From contig NZ_CP104205.1 of NCBI RefSeq assembly GCF_025244665.1, forward strand, positions 3,407,001-3,471,000: a stretch of 64,000 bases of DNA, written 5' to 3'. How positions within the stretch are numbered: position 1 is the stretch's first letter; each line of letters begins with the position of its first letter. This stretch comes from Maribacter litopenaei (GTDB lineage Bacteria; Bacteroidota; Bacteroidia; Flavobacteriales; Flavobacteriaceae). Position numbers and translations under genes: made by a program. The notes under the pieces were generated by a model. It saw nothing but the letters and a program-made list of their open reading frames with translations, ran no database searches and had not been told where the DNA came from. Positions 21,113 to 31,210 of the stretch are shown here, in pieces.

Positions 21113-22149
21113 ATGAGAAATTTTAGTTTTTATTTTTTTCTGCTATCGGCACTGGTAACTTTGGGACAAACCGAAAAGGAGTACCAAGCACGAACTATCG
21201 CATTCTATAACCTAGAAAATCTATTCGATACCAAAAATGACAGTTTGGTTTTTGATGATGATAGAACACCTATGGGAAAAGATAATTGGATCGAAGAACG
21301 CTATTGGAAAAAGATTGAAAACCTAGCGAAGGTCATTTCTGAAATAGGTTTGGAAATCACAAGCTCAGCCCCCGATATCCTCGGTGTCTGTGAGGCCGAA
21401 AATAGGAATGTTCTTGAGGATTTGATCAACCATACCTCACTCCAAAAAAAGAACTACGGAATTATCCATTTTGATTCGCCCGATGAAAGGGGTATCGATG
21501 TTGGGCTCTTGTATGCAAAGTCTTCTTTTATACCTATTTCCTTTGTCAGCAGGAGATTGCTATTGACCAATGAAGACGGTCAAAGGGATTACACCGGAGA
21601 TCAGTTGGTAGTAGAAGGGCTTTTGGATAATGAAAAAATCTTTGTAATCGTGAACCATTGGCCATCAAGAAGTGGAGGAGAACTTAGAAGCAGACCCTAT
21701 AGACTAAAAGCCGCGGAACTTAACAATAGAATTATAGACTCCCTCAGATATTTGAATTTTGAGCAAAAATTATAGGAATGGGGGATTTTAATGATGACCC
21801 CATTAGTCCCAGCTTTAAAAAAATTCTTAAAATCAAAGGGAAAGAGAAACAATTGGATTCCATGAGCCTATTTGGACCCATGGAAAGATTGTTTAAAAAA
21901 GGGGTAGGTTCATTGGCATATAAGGATCAATGGAACCTTTTCGATCAAATATACCTAACCTCAAACTTGGTTGAAACTCAGGATGGATACCGGTTTTGGA
22001 AGGCCGATGTATTTAAGCCTTTATATCTTATAGATTCAAAGGGGAGGTACAAAGGGTATCCTTTACGAACCTATGCCGGAGGTAATTATATTGGAGGCTA
22101 TAGTGACCACTTTCCTGTATATATTCATTTGATAAGGGAAGTAAAGTAG
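21113..22149 (+). CDS. Endonuclease/exonuclease/phosphatase-fold secreted protein (frame broken)
   Basis: About 345 aa. Signal peptide MRNFSFYFFLLSALVTLGQ. Catalytic fold motifs: AFYNLENLFDTKND (Asn and metal site), GVCEAENRNVLEDL (catalytic Glu), VNHWPSRSGG (His), GDFNDDPISP (Asp/Asn) and YSDHFPVYIHL (final Asp-His). Secreted DNase, phosphodiesterase or phosphatase activity is expected. The frame breaks near 21764 in GAGCAAAAATT; CAGAAAATT would restore EQKIIGMGDFNDDP. Divergent from the TonB/DUF5689 operon, which suggests a shared job. Confidence 0.88.
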
Positions 22150-22162
22150 AGAGATGTCTACC

Positions 22163-22760
22163 TTAATCCAAAGGCGTCAATTCAATATTTTTCCATTGTA
22201 CCTTGATTCCCCCTCCATCATGGATTTGAAGAAGAACGGAGCCTTCTCCCTTTCCAATGATCCTATCTTTAAAGGAAACCATCTCCGTACCGTTTAGCCA
22301 AGAGGTTATTTGTTTACCATCTACCTTGATAGTCATATGGTTCCATTCACCAAATTTTAGAGCCTGATCCTTTTCTCGGTTTTGGCTTTTTGAGCCATTG
22401 ACGTCCATAGGATTCATAGACCCCTCCAGTGAACTTTCCAGGTGGTGCGACCTCCACTTGCCAACCGCTTACGGTAGTTCCATCAACACTTGATCTTATA
22501 AACACCCCACTATTACCATCGGCCTCTTGTTTAAAATCAAGATCCGGAATAAAATTTTTATATTCCTTTTCTGTTCCTAAATAGCCATATCCGGCATCAG
22601 GACTACTTTCACAAATTAGAAGCCCATCTTCCACATACCATTTTTCTGTACCAAAGACTTCCCATCCGTCCAGATTTTCTCCATTGAATAATGAAACTGT
22701 CTGAGCGTTGGCCACTATGCCGCAAAAAACAATATATACTACAACAACTAACCTTTTCAT
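22163..22760 (-). CDS. DUF1080 (3-keto-disaccharide hydrolase-like) protein (frame broken)
   Basis: About 198 aa. Signal peptide MKRLVVVVYIVFCGIVANAQ, then the DUF1080 jelly roll: SLFNGENLDGWEVFGTEKWY, GYLGTEKEYKNF, NSGVFIRSSVDG, GEWNHMTIKVDGKQITSWLNG and IQIHDGGGIKVQWKNIEL-type strands. Secreted or periplasmic, with a likely carbohydrate-related role. The frame breaks at 22374-22379 (TCTCGG on plus; CCAGA repair gives KPKPEKDQALKFGEW). Its start follows the stop of the small membrane protein gene by 11 bp, so they form an operon. Confidence 0.88.
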
Positions 22761-22771
22761 AAATATTCCTT

Positions 22772-23209
22772 TTAAAACCATTGACTCCATGGGATTCTAC
22801 TTAAAATCAACACCGGACCAATACCATAGAAAATGGCAATACTCTTAAACTTTTTATCACCTTCCACAAATTTTTTGTGTCCAGATCAACCTATGGTTAT
22901 GGCTGCAATGGCCAATATATTTACAAAGGGATGTTCTACGGCCAATAATCGGGCAGCAGAGGTTAATCCCCCCATCCCAAACTCTTGAATGGCACTTAAT
23001 CCACTTGGAGAGATAAAGTAAAGAATAAGGCCTACCAATAATTGAATGTGGCAGATAATAAGGGTAAACAGGCTTATTCTTAAGTCCTTGTCCATAGTGA
23101 AAACACGTTTGCTTGATAATCCGGTAATAGCATTTACTACGGCAATAATCAATATTGCCAATGCCACATAGGCCAAATAGGAATGTAGCATTTGAATGGT
23201 TTCGTACAT
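22772..23209 (-). CDS. Four-helix membrane protein with in-frame TGA
   Basis: 145 aa if the internal TGA at 22886-22888 is read through. Four hydrophobic helices: about residues 9-28, 45-66, 94-108 and 122-138. After the stop the same frame continues SGHKKFVEGDKKFKSIAIFYG and ends SRIPWSQWF, which is the conserved end of this flavobacterial family (sometimes mislabelled as cytochrome b or a ribosomal protein). TGG for Trp is expected at the TGA position (AITIGW). Function unknown. Upstream of DUF1080 in one operon. Confidence 0.75.
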
Positions 23210-23253
23210 ATTGTTGGTTTAAATGAGTTTTAAAAGTAATGATTTTTGGGCAT

Positions 23254-23279
23254 AAAAAAACCCTACCGAATGGTAGGTC
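23254..23279 (-). terminator. Rho-independent terminator after TonB receptor
   Basis: On the minus strand the stem CCTACC-ATTC-GGTAGG is followed by GTTTTTTT. It lies 21 bp after the receptor stop and 45 bp before the next gene. Confidence 0.75.
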
Positions 23280-23299
23280 CTAATAATAGGTTTACCTAA

Positions 23300-26037
23300 T
23301 TAGAAGTTATACCTCAAAGAAAAGTTCCACGTGGTACCAAAACCAAACCATACAAAGTTGGTGTCGTCAATACCCTTGTACAATGTGGCCCCAGTCCCTT
23401 GGAAATTGGTATTGGACTCCGAAATATAAACAGTATCGAATATATTATTCACGTTCAATCTTGCAAATAGATTAGAACCTCCAAAATCAAAAGTGTAATC
23501 AACTCCTAAATCAAAAAGATTGTAGGTTGGTAGCTCAAGAGCACCAGGGTTATCAGGAGTTAAGAACGTATCGTCCTGGGCAACATTAAAATCCGCATAT
23601 AAATCAGAAGCTATTCTCCAGCTTAAGTCTACATTAAACCTATCGAACAACTCATATTTGGATGAAATATAAGAAGTAAACTGAGCGGCATTACCAACTT
23701 TTACGTCTTTAATGTACAAAGTGGAAGAACCTACCTGCTGGTTGTTATCATCAAAAACACTTGCTACAACATCATCCTTATACCTCCAATTGCCCAATGA
23801 CATCATACCCTCTAATTTAAGTCTGTCAACTGGCCTGGCGGTTACTTCTACCTCAACTCCTTGGTGCAATTGGTCAATTCCTTGATATTGTGCGGTTCCG
23901 GAAATGCCTCCCTCAAGGGTCACACCATTAGAATCGAATCTATTATTCCAAGATGTACTATAGAGGTTTAAATCTACGCGTAGTCCGTTACTTCTAAAAC
24001 CGTACCCCAATTCAATAGACGTAATTTTTTCAACTTCTAAATCTTCGTTGATGACATTAGCAAAATTTGGGAACACGGCATCAAACAATGGTTGACGCGC
24101 AATATAACCGGCATTAAAAAATACATTATTCTTTTCATCTAAATTATAATTAGCTCCACCTTTTATATATCCTCCAGTGATATTCTTTCTATCACTTTCT
24201 ACATTATTCGTTTGATCAAAGTAATCTATCCTTTTGTAACCCTGATTGGAAATACCGGCTTGCAAAACTGCTGAAAGATTTTGTTGATTTTTGTACTCCA
24301 CGATACCATTGAAACCTGTCCATCTTACATCTCCAATATTGTAGTAGTCAATCTTGTCACTTGTTAGTCCAGTGTTCTTGAAAGGAGAGGCTTCTATAGT
24401 TTCCGTAAGGATTGTACCATTAACCAAGTTCCTGTTTCCGGTACTATAATAAGCATCCAATCCCATAAGATCGTTCAAAGCGCGGTAGTGGAATCCTTTG
24501 TAAGCTCTTAAGTCTATTCCAACACCATAGGTCCAATTATTGGACTCGAACTTAAGGTTTGATATTGCACCATACCAGTTATGGGAATTCATAGAAGCTC
24601 TTCTGATTAGAACTGCCCTGTTTACATTGTCATCCCTAAAACCGTTGGAACCAATTAGTAAACCATCATAGTTACTATTTGCTCCAATATAACCAGCAGT
24701 AGTTGAGCGGTTGACATTAACTACATTGTCAAAATTAATGGAACCATCTGCATTTCTAGATGCTGCTCCATTACCTCTATTTAAGAGGTGTTCCGTTAAA
24801 TCAATGTTGAAAGGGAAAAGGTCTATATCGCTATTGCGGAAGTTGTTACCTCTAGGACCTGTTCCTCCTCCACGTCCCCAAGAGCCGTAGAATGATGAAG
24901 AAAGAGATACATTGCCACTAATGTTCCAATCCCAGTTCAACGTACCTATTGGCTTATTGTAAAAGTTTCTTCTAATGTTGTACTCTTCACCATCCTTTGT
25001 ACCCCAATCAAGATTGAATTTTCTATTGATGTCGTCATCACCACCAAAATTTTGATAATCCCTAATGGATAACCATGATGATCTCTGATGGTGCCATTGT
25101 CCAGCACCTGTAAAGGTGAAGTTAAAGGCATGAACATCAGAAGGTTTATAGCCTAAAGAAAATAGATATGTATATCCTTCACCTTGGGTCCCGTCAACAT
25201 AACCATCTCCTGTCCAACGACCTAATAAGACACTGGTTGCCCAACCATTCTCATTGACACCAGTATTGTAACCTGCTATTGTTTTGATATAGGCATCGTT
25301 ACCCATGGTAGCTCCTACAAAACCACCTTCTTCCTTATCCGTACTTTTGGTAACGATTGTAACGGTACCACCAACGGATGGAACTGCCAATTTGGAGGCT
25401 CCAAGACCTCTTTGCACCTGCATCCCGAAGCAACATCTGAAAGACCTTGCCAGTTAGACCAATAAACCCAACCGTTCTCCATATCGTTTACAGGTTGCCC
25501 ATTAATGATAAAGGCCGTATTACTTTGGTCAAAACCACGTACATTGATACGTGAGTCTCCATAACCCCCACCTGTTTTGGTCGCATAAACAGAAGGTGTA
25601 GTGTTCAAGACTTCCGGAAATTCCATATTACCTACTTTGGCAATGATTTCTGATGCGGTTACGGTACTTACCGCAACTGGCGTTTCCCTTTCAGTTGCCA
25701 AATCGATTACTCCAGTACCTACAACTACCACTTCGCTAAGTTCCTCAGCATCCGGCATTAGGGAAATAGTTCCTACGCTTCCTCCGGTAAATGAAACTTC
25801 TTGAGTAATAAAACCGATATAGGAAACTCTCAAAGTTCCTGAAGCTGTAGCTGCCTGGATGGTAAAGTTTCCATCAAAGTCTGTGGAAGTACCATTAGAT
25901 GTACCTTTAACAACCACTGTAGCTCCTGGTAAGGGACCTCCCATTTCACCATCGACTACCGTACCTGTGATCGTAGTTTGCGAAAAAACAGTCGCGGTCA
26001 ATAAAAATGCCGCAATTGCAAAGTAGATTTTTTTCAT
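23300..26037 (-). CDS. TonB-dependent receptor, SusC-like N-terminus (frame broken)
   Basis: About 912 aa repaired. Signal peptide MKKIYFAIAAFLLTATVFSQ, CarboxypepD-reg domain (TITGTVVDGEMGGPLPGATV ... DFDGNFTIQA), TonB box region with EVVVVGTGVIDLATERETP, plug (SRINVRGFDQSNTAFIINGQ), and a barrel ending NFSLRYNF. The frame breaks at 25435-25438 (CCGA on plus; repaired, DVASGMQVQRGLGASKL). No SusD follows, and a terminator ends the unit, so it is monocistronic. A palindromic site lies upstream (26095-26115). Substrate unknown. Confidence 0.92.
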
Positions 26038-26094
26038 TTTTTATCGTATTTGTTAGTTTTTTAACTGGTGCAAAAGTCTCGCATTTTTCGACTT

Positions 26095-26115
26095 TTAACG
26101 TTAAGGGAACGTTAA
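26095..26115. promoter_or_regulatory. Candidate operator: perfect inverted repeat
   Basis: TTAACGTT, spacer AAGGG, AACGTTAA: 8-bp arms, with each arm containing the palindrome AACGTT. It is 58 bp upstream of the TonB receptor start (minus strand) and 249 bp from the pgi end. The position suits a repressor or activator site for the receptor. No regulator gene is adjacent. Confidence 0.45.
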
Positions 26116-26207
26116 ATCACCGTACCAAACTTACTGTAAAAAAAATGAAAAAAAGACTGAATATTAAGAAGTTATATATGCATATCTTAAAATGAGAATT
26201 GTTTAAA

Positions 26208-27846
26208 TCAACTCTTAAAATATTGCAAAAGTCGTAAAGTGGAGCCGTCGTGGGAGGAAATTTCAGGCCCTTCTATATCCTTCAAAATAGTCCCTGCCAA
26301 CTGTTTTCCCAGTTCAACACCCCACTGGTCATAACTAAAGATGTTCCATATGATTCCTTGCACAAAAATTTTATGCTCATATAAGGCAATCAGAGAACCC
26401 AAACTTTTAGGTGTCAAGGTATCAATCAAAATGGTATTCGTTGGTTTATTACCTTCAAATACCTTGAATGGAGCCAGCTGTTCTATCTCCTGTTCCGATA
26501 TATTTTTATCCTTTAGTTCCCTAACAACATCCCTGAGAGTTTTACCATTCATTAAAGCTTCCGTTTGGGCAAAGAAATTTGCCATTAGTTTGTTATGATG
26601 GTCCGTATCACCATGCAAGGAGTTTTTAAACCCTATAAAGTCTGTTGGTATAAGTTTGGTGCCTTGGTGTATCAATTGGAAAAAAGCATGTTGCGAATTG
26701 ATCCCGGGCTCCCCCCAAATAATGGTTCCGGTCTCATATCCTACCCGTTTTCCATTTCTACCCACACTTTTACCATTACTCTCCATAATACCTTGTTGTA
26801 AATAGGCAGAGAATCTACTTAAGTATTGCGTATATGGAATTATGGCTTCTGTTTCAGCATGGTAAAAATTGTTATACCGAGATACTAATAAGTGCCATTA
26901 AAACCGGTAGGTTTTCCTCGAATTCGGTTTCCTTGAAATGAATATCCATTTCGTTGGCTCCCTGTAACATGGAATCGAAATTCTCATAACCTACAGCTAG
27001 TGCAATAGAAAGGCCAACGGCACTCCACAATGAGAATCTTCCTCCTACCCAATCCCACATTGGAAATACATTCTTATCTGAGATACCAAACTCGGCAATT
27101 TTCTCTGTATTGGTAGAAACCGCTGCGAAGTGTTTTGCTATATCCTTTTGAGTGGCATGCTCCAAAAACCACTTTTTTATGGTAGTTGCATTGCTCAAGG
27201 TCTCCTGTGTTGTAAATGTTTTGGATACTACCACGAACAAAGTGGTCTCCGGGTTTAAAGTTTTCAAAACCTCATGAACGTGGTCACCATCCACATTACT
27301 TACAAAATGTACGTTCAAATGATTTTTATAGAATTTCAATGCTTCCGTAACCATTGCCGGATCCAAATCGGAACCACCAATACCAATATTTACCACATCG
27401 GTAAATGACTTTCCAGTGTATCCTTTACTATTTCCTTCGATTATTGATTCCGTAAATTCCTTGATATGCCTTTTCACCTCATATACCTCAGGAACTACGT
27501 TGACACTGTCCACATAAATTTCTTCATTTTCTTTAGCCCTCAATGCCGTATGTAATACCGCTCTTCCTTCTGTTTGGTTGATTTCGTCTCCGCTGAAGTA
27601 CTTGTCTATTGAAGACTTCAGATTTAGCTGATTGGCCAAATCCAATAGTAACTGTATAGTTTCTGAGGTTATCTTGTTCTTTGAATAATCCAAAAGGAAA
27701 TCGTTCCAAATTTTACTAAAGTTTTCAGCCCTTTTTTCATCTTGGGCGAACAACTCCTTTATATTAAGGTCTTTTGAATTTTTATGGTGTTCTTTCAGCT
27801 TATTCCAAGCATTGGTAGTAGTTGGGTCAATGTTATTTAGTGCCAT
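26208..27846 (-). CDS. pgi: Glucose-6-phosphate isomerase (frame broken)
   Basis: About 545 aa repaired, the normal length. Interconverts glucose-6-P and fructose-6-P. Signatures: [14 protein letters not shown] (phosphate loop), [31 protein letters not shown] and the C-terminal [15 protein letters not shown]. The frame breaks at 26877-26882 (CCGAGA on plus); CCAGA restores [18 protein letters not shown]. It overlaps the end of the upstream M23 gene by 14 bp and closes a four-gene operon. Confidence 0.96.
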
Positions 27847-29120
27847 CTAGTTCATTAAGTGTTAACAAATCATCCTCTTCAATCTTCTCCGGGTATACTA
27901 TGCAATCCAATTGCTCTTTTATGGGGTCTATATATGCGTAGTAATCCGGTCTTAAAGGTTCAGCTAAGGGTTCCGCCTGTGGGAGTTCTTCTTTTAACGG
28001 ATCTACCTGACGCCCGTTCTTCCAAAAACGGTAACAGACATGAGGTCCTCCCGTGTTACCGGTCATTCCAACCCAACCTATGACATCACCCTGACGCACA
28101 AACTGACCCTTTTTTACATTCTGCTTTTTCATGTGAAGGTATTGGGTAGAGTAAGTCTCGTTATGTCTAATCTTAACGTATTTTCCATTACCACCTCTTC
28201 TTGTAGATTCCGTGACAGTACCGTCCGCAGTTGCAAGGATTGGGATCCCAATGGCAGCAGCATAATCCGTTCCTTTATGGGGCCTCACCTTATAGCCATA
28301 ATAACGGATTTTTCGTTTTAAGTTATATCGTGAGGATAGTCTTCCAAATTCTACGGGCATCCTTAAGAAGGTCCTTCTTAAATTATTGGCCTCGTCATCA
28401 AAATAATCTACAAGACTTTTCAGGGAATCGTTTTCATAGGCAAAAGCATATATAGGTCTGCCGTTGTGCTCAAAATAGGCGGCTTCTATTGGTTCCGCGC
28501 CTGCATAGACGGTATCGTTTATATACTTTTCCTTATAGATTACCTTGAACTTATCATTCTTCTGCAGCATTGAAAAATCTATTGTCCAGGCGTACACATT
28601 CGCAAGATTATGCGTGACATTATAATCTATACCTTGATCCAAAATAGCCTCGGACAAATTTGTTTCTATAACACCGAGATACTTCTCTTTCCACATATTT
28701 AACCTTCTTTTTTCCTTTGTAGACCTGTACACTGTCCCTAAGATCAACCACAGTGTAATCGATGGGATTGTTTTCGTATATAAATACCTGTGCCTGTTCT
28801 GTAGTATCCTTTGATTTTAGAATCAAATAGGGCTTGCCAACCCTAATCCTTCTAACATCAAAGGTATCCCTATACTTTTCTGAAATCGTTGCTATTTTGG
28901 GATATTCAACTTTGTTCTTTAGCATCAGTTCACCAAAGCTATCGCCATATTTGATGGTATCCTGATGTACATTGAATTCTTCGATGTTAAATCCAAATCT
29001 TGTAATTATAGGATCTTCTACAGGGCTAATCTTTAGCTCTTCGTGGCTTACCACTACTTTTTCCTTTTTACATGCCCCTAAAAAAACTAACGTAAATATT
29101 ATGCCCCAATATTTTCGCAT
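27833..29120 (-). CDS. M23 peptidase lipoprotein (peptidoglycan hydrolase; frame broken)
   Basis: About 428 aa. Lipobox LVFLGACKKE, a LysM-like/OapA-like middle (KYGDSFGELMLKNKVEYP), then the M23 domain with zinc motif RPHKGTDYAA and the loop PHVCYRFWKNGRQVDP. The second motif is H-V-C where many M23 enzymes have HxH; I believe this is common in flavobacterial members, but it changes one zinc ligand position. The frame breaks at 28674-28679 (CCGAGA on plus; repaired, REVSGVIETNLSEAI). It starts 4 bp after the dioxygenase stop. Probably cleaves cross-links in the periplasm. Confidence 0.9.
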
Positions 29121-29124
29121 GAGT

Positions 29125-30094
29125 CTAAGTATTTATTTTATTGGGGTTATAAATATGGTCTACCCATTGTTTACCCCAGTCATTTAATTCCTCTTCTGTA
29201 TATATCTCTCGGAAAGAATACTATTTTTTGAAAACTTGGAGGTAGATAATCCTTCCAGTTCGTACCACCTGTAGCACTCAAATTACCGGAATCCCTTCCT
29301 AAATATCGATGGGCAGAGCCCATGTGCATCAATGGCCAATTTACATTGGCATTCATATCCATCGTCTTTAACGCTTCGAGCAATTCTTTATTTTGCCTGG
29401 CTTCGTTAGGCAAAGCTAAGTATTTATGATAAATTGTGTTATTTAACAATTGTTTCGCCGTACGGATCAATCTGGGCGTATAGCGATACTCAAATTGTTT
29501 TAAAGTCAAGGTTTTTTCTCCCGTCACTATATCAGTGGCCCCCTTTTTCCAATAAATATTTTCATATAGTTCTTCGATGGCATTCTCCGAGGAAAATTCT
29601 TCCCTTTCGGATTCATACACCAAATTTTCAAGTGGAGTAGCATAAATTTCTATCATCCTGAATTGGGCGGATTGAAAACCGCTCGCGGGCAAAAGTGCCA
29701 TTCTATATTGAAGAAATTGTTCCCGCTCCATTCCCTTAATCATAATACTGAAAGAGGAAATAAGAGCTGTATAATAGCTATTTATTCTTCTGAGTTTTTC
29801 TATAAAGAAATCCAGATTTTGAGACTTATCATCTACCAATTGTTTTTGTTCATGCAAGATGAGCTTAAAATACAATTCAGTAATTTGATGGTACATGATG
29901 AATATTTCCTCATCGGGAAAATGGGTTCTTGGAACTTGAAGACTCAATAGAGTATCTAGGTGAATGTAGTCCCAGTAGGTTAAATATCGTTGGTACAATA
30001 AACCATCCAAGTAAGAGCTAAGATCTTGGCCTGAATCCCTATATTTTTCCTCAAGTTTTAAAATCTGAGATTTGACCCGCTCTTTGTCGTCCAT
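29125..30094 (-). CDS. kynA: Tryptophan 2,3-dioxygenase family protein (3' frame broken)
   Basis: About 322 aa. Haem dioxygenase opening the indole ring to N-formylkynurenine. Family motifs: LLSLQVPRTHFPDEEIFIMYHQITELYFKL region (distal His in MYHQ), LPASGFQSAQFRMIE, and the proximal region LMHMGSAHRYLGR with the substrate loop SGNLSATGGTNWKDYLP. The frame breaks at 29217-29222; the repaired end is FFPEIYTEEELNDWGKQW up to 29125. No other kynurenine pathway gene is present here. Second gene of the DUF3108-led operon. Confidence 0.9.
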
Positions 30095-30100
30095 TCTAAT

Positions 30101-30880
30101 TTAGTCCATTATTATCTTGAATTGATGCTTCAGACCGTTATAACCATCCAAATCTGCCTTGATAGCACCAACCGCTAAATCTGCTTTTATTCTAATTGGA
30201 ATGCGATTATCATCATTGGAAACCCAAAGGGATAAGCTTTCCTGCTCCTTAAATACCCGACCAGATTGTACCAAGGGCCTAAACTTTAGACATTCTACTT
30301 TCCCGTACTTGGTATTTACTATCTCTTTACCTAGGTACTTTAGTTTGAAATTGAAAATACCATCATCATCGTACAACATTTTCAAGTCAATGGCCTCTCC
30401 AACAATCAAGTCTTCAGGCTCATAATTATTCCTTAGAAAATAGAAAGCCGAAATTAAATCCTGTATACTGTCTTGGAGGTCAAAATTAAACTTTTTATTG
30501 TTTTTTTTATCATTCAGAACCGCTTTGTCATTATCATGGTCAAAATTGATTTCTACGTCCTTGGTATACCCTCCTTCATTTATCTTTCTTATGAACTTAT
30601 ATGGCTTGCCATCCTCCTTGTCGAAATAACTTTCATAGGTGTCATCCACTTTAAAAAATAGACTTGCAAAACCTGTTGTCTCCCCATGACCAACAACATG
30701 ATATACAGGAATAGAATCTATTTTGGCATTTTTCACATGTAGGGTGGCATAACTTGCGTTTAGAATACCGTAATGCATTCTAAACTTCAACCATTCCCCC
30801 GATTTAAAGGCAGATTGCTGTCCTTGAGAAAACACATCGCTAATCCCCATCAAAAGCAGTAAAACCAAAACCTTTTTCAT
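30101..30880 (-). CDS. DUF3108 periplasmic protein
   Basis: 259 aa, intact. Signal peptide MKKVLVLLLLMGISDVFSQ, then the DUF3108 beta-rich fold: KSGEWLKFRMHYGILNASYA, GETTGFASLFFKVDDTYESY, and a final LKHQFKIIMD. Conserved in Bacteroidota and Proteobacteria, with no established activity. First gene of the operon; the next start is 6 bp after its stop. Confidence 0.88.
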   Translation of the reverse strand: MKKVLVLLLLMGISDVFSQGQQSAFKSGEWLKFRMHYGILNASYATLHVKNAKIDSIPVYHVVGHGETTGFASLFFKVDDTYESYFDKEDGKPYKFIRKINEGGYTKDVEINFDHDNDKAVLNDKKNNKKFNFDLQDSIQDLISAFYFLRNNYEPEDLIVGEAIDLKMLYDDDGIFNFKLKYLGKEIVNTKYGKVECLKFRPLVQSGRVFKEQESLSLWVSNDDNRIPIRIKADLAVGAIKADLDGYNGLKHQFKIIMD

Positions 30881-30971
30881 ATACCGATTTTTTCTATAAA
30901 AATACTATTAGATTGCCCATAATAAACAACCTTACAATAACTTAAACAAAATTTATTCCAAAGTATTGCAT

Positions 30972-31002
30972 AAAAAAAGCCCAGTTGAACAACTGGGCTT
31001 TT
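30972..31002. terminator. Bidirectional-type terminator hairpin
   Basis: Perfect 9-bp stem GCCCAGTTG-AA-CAACTGGGC flanked by A7 on the left and T4 on the right. The better U tract is for minus-strand transcripts coming from uvrC/patatin; it could also stop plus-strand reading toward the gap. Confidence 0.8.
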
Positions 31003-31210
31003 CCTAAATAACCAACCAAACTTTAAATTATGAAAAACCAATACTTAAAGTTGTAAGGGAACCACCCCTTACGATTGTAAAATTAAAACTTACTTCTTAC
31101 CTCAGGTAGGTTTTAACTTACTTTAACTTTCAACTTAACAGTAATTCACATTTAGAGGTTTAAATTATGAATACATTAAGAAAAACATCTAATGGATTGA
31201 ATAATATCCA
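31003..31210. other. Structured non-coding gap with mini-ORF and hairpin
   Basis: Just after the terminator is AACCAACC (see also 63300s), then an 8-codon frame MKNQYLKL (31030-31056, plus strand). A hairpin GTAAGGG-AACCAC-CCCTTAC (31053-31072) overlaps its stop. No gene follows on the plus strand. It could be the patatin 3' UTR, a small RNA or a gene remnant. Nothing else is visible. Confidence 0.35.

Noticed and set aside
23300-26037. A SusC/SusD glycan-utilisation locus
   Set aside because: The receptor has SusC-like features but no SusD lipoprotein or glycoside hydrolase cluster is adjacent; a terminator follows it. The DUF1080 gene is in a separate unit.
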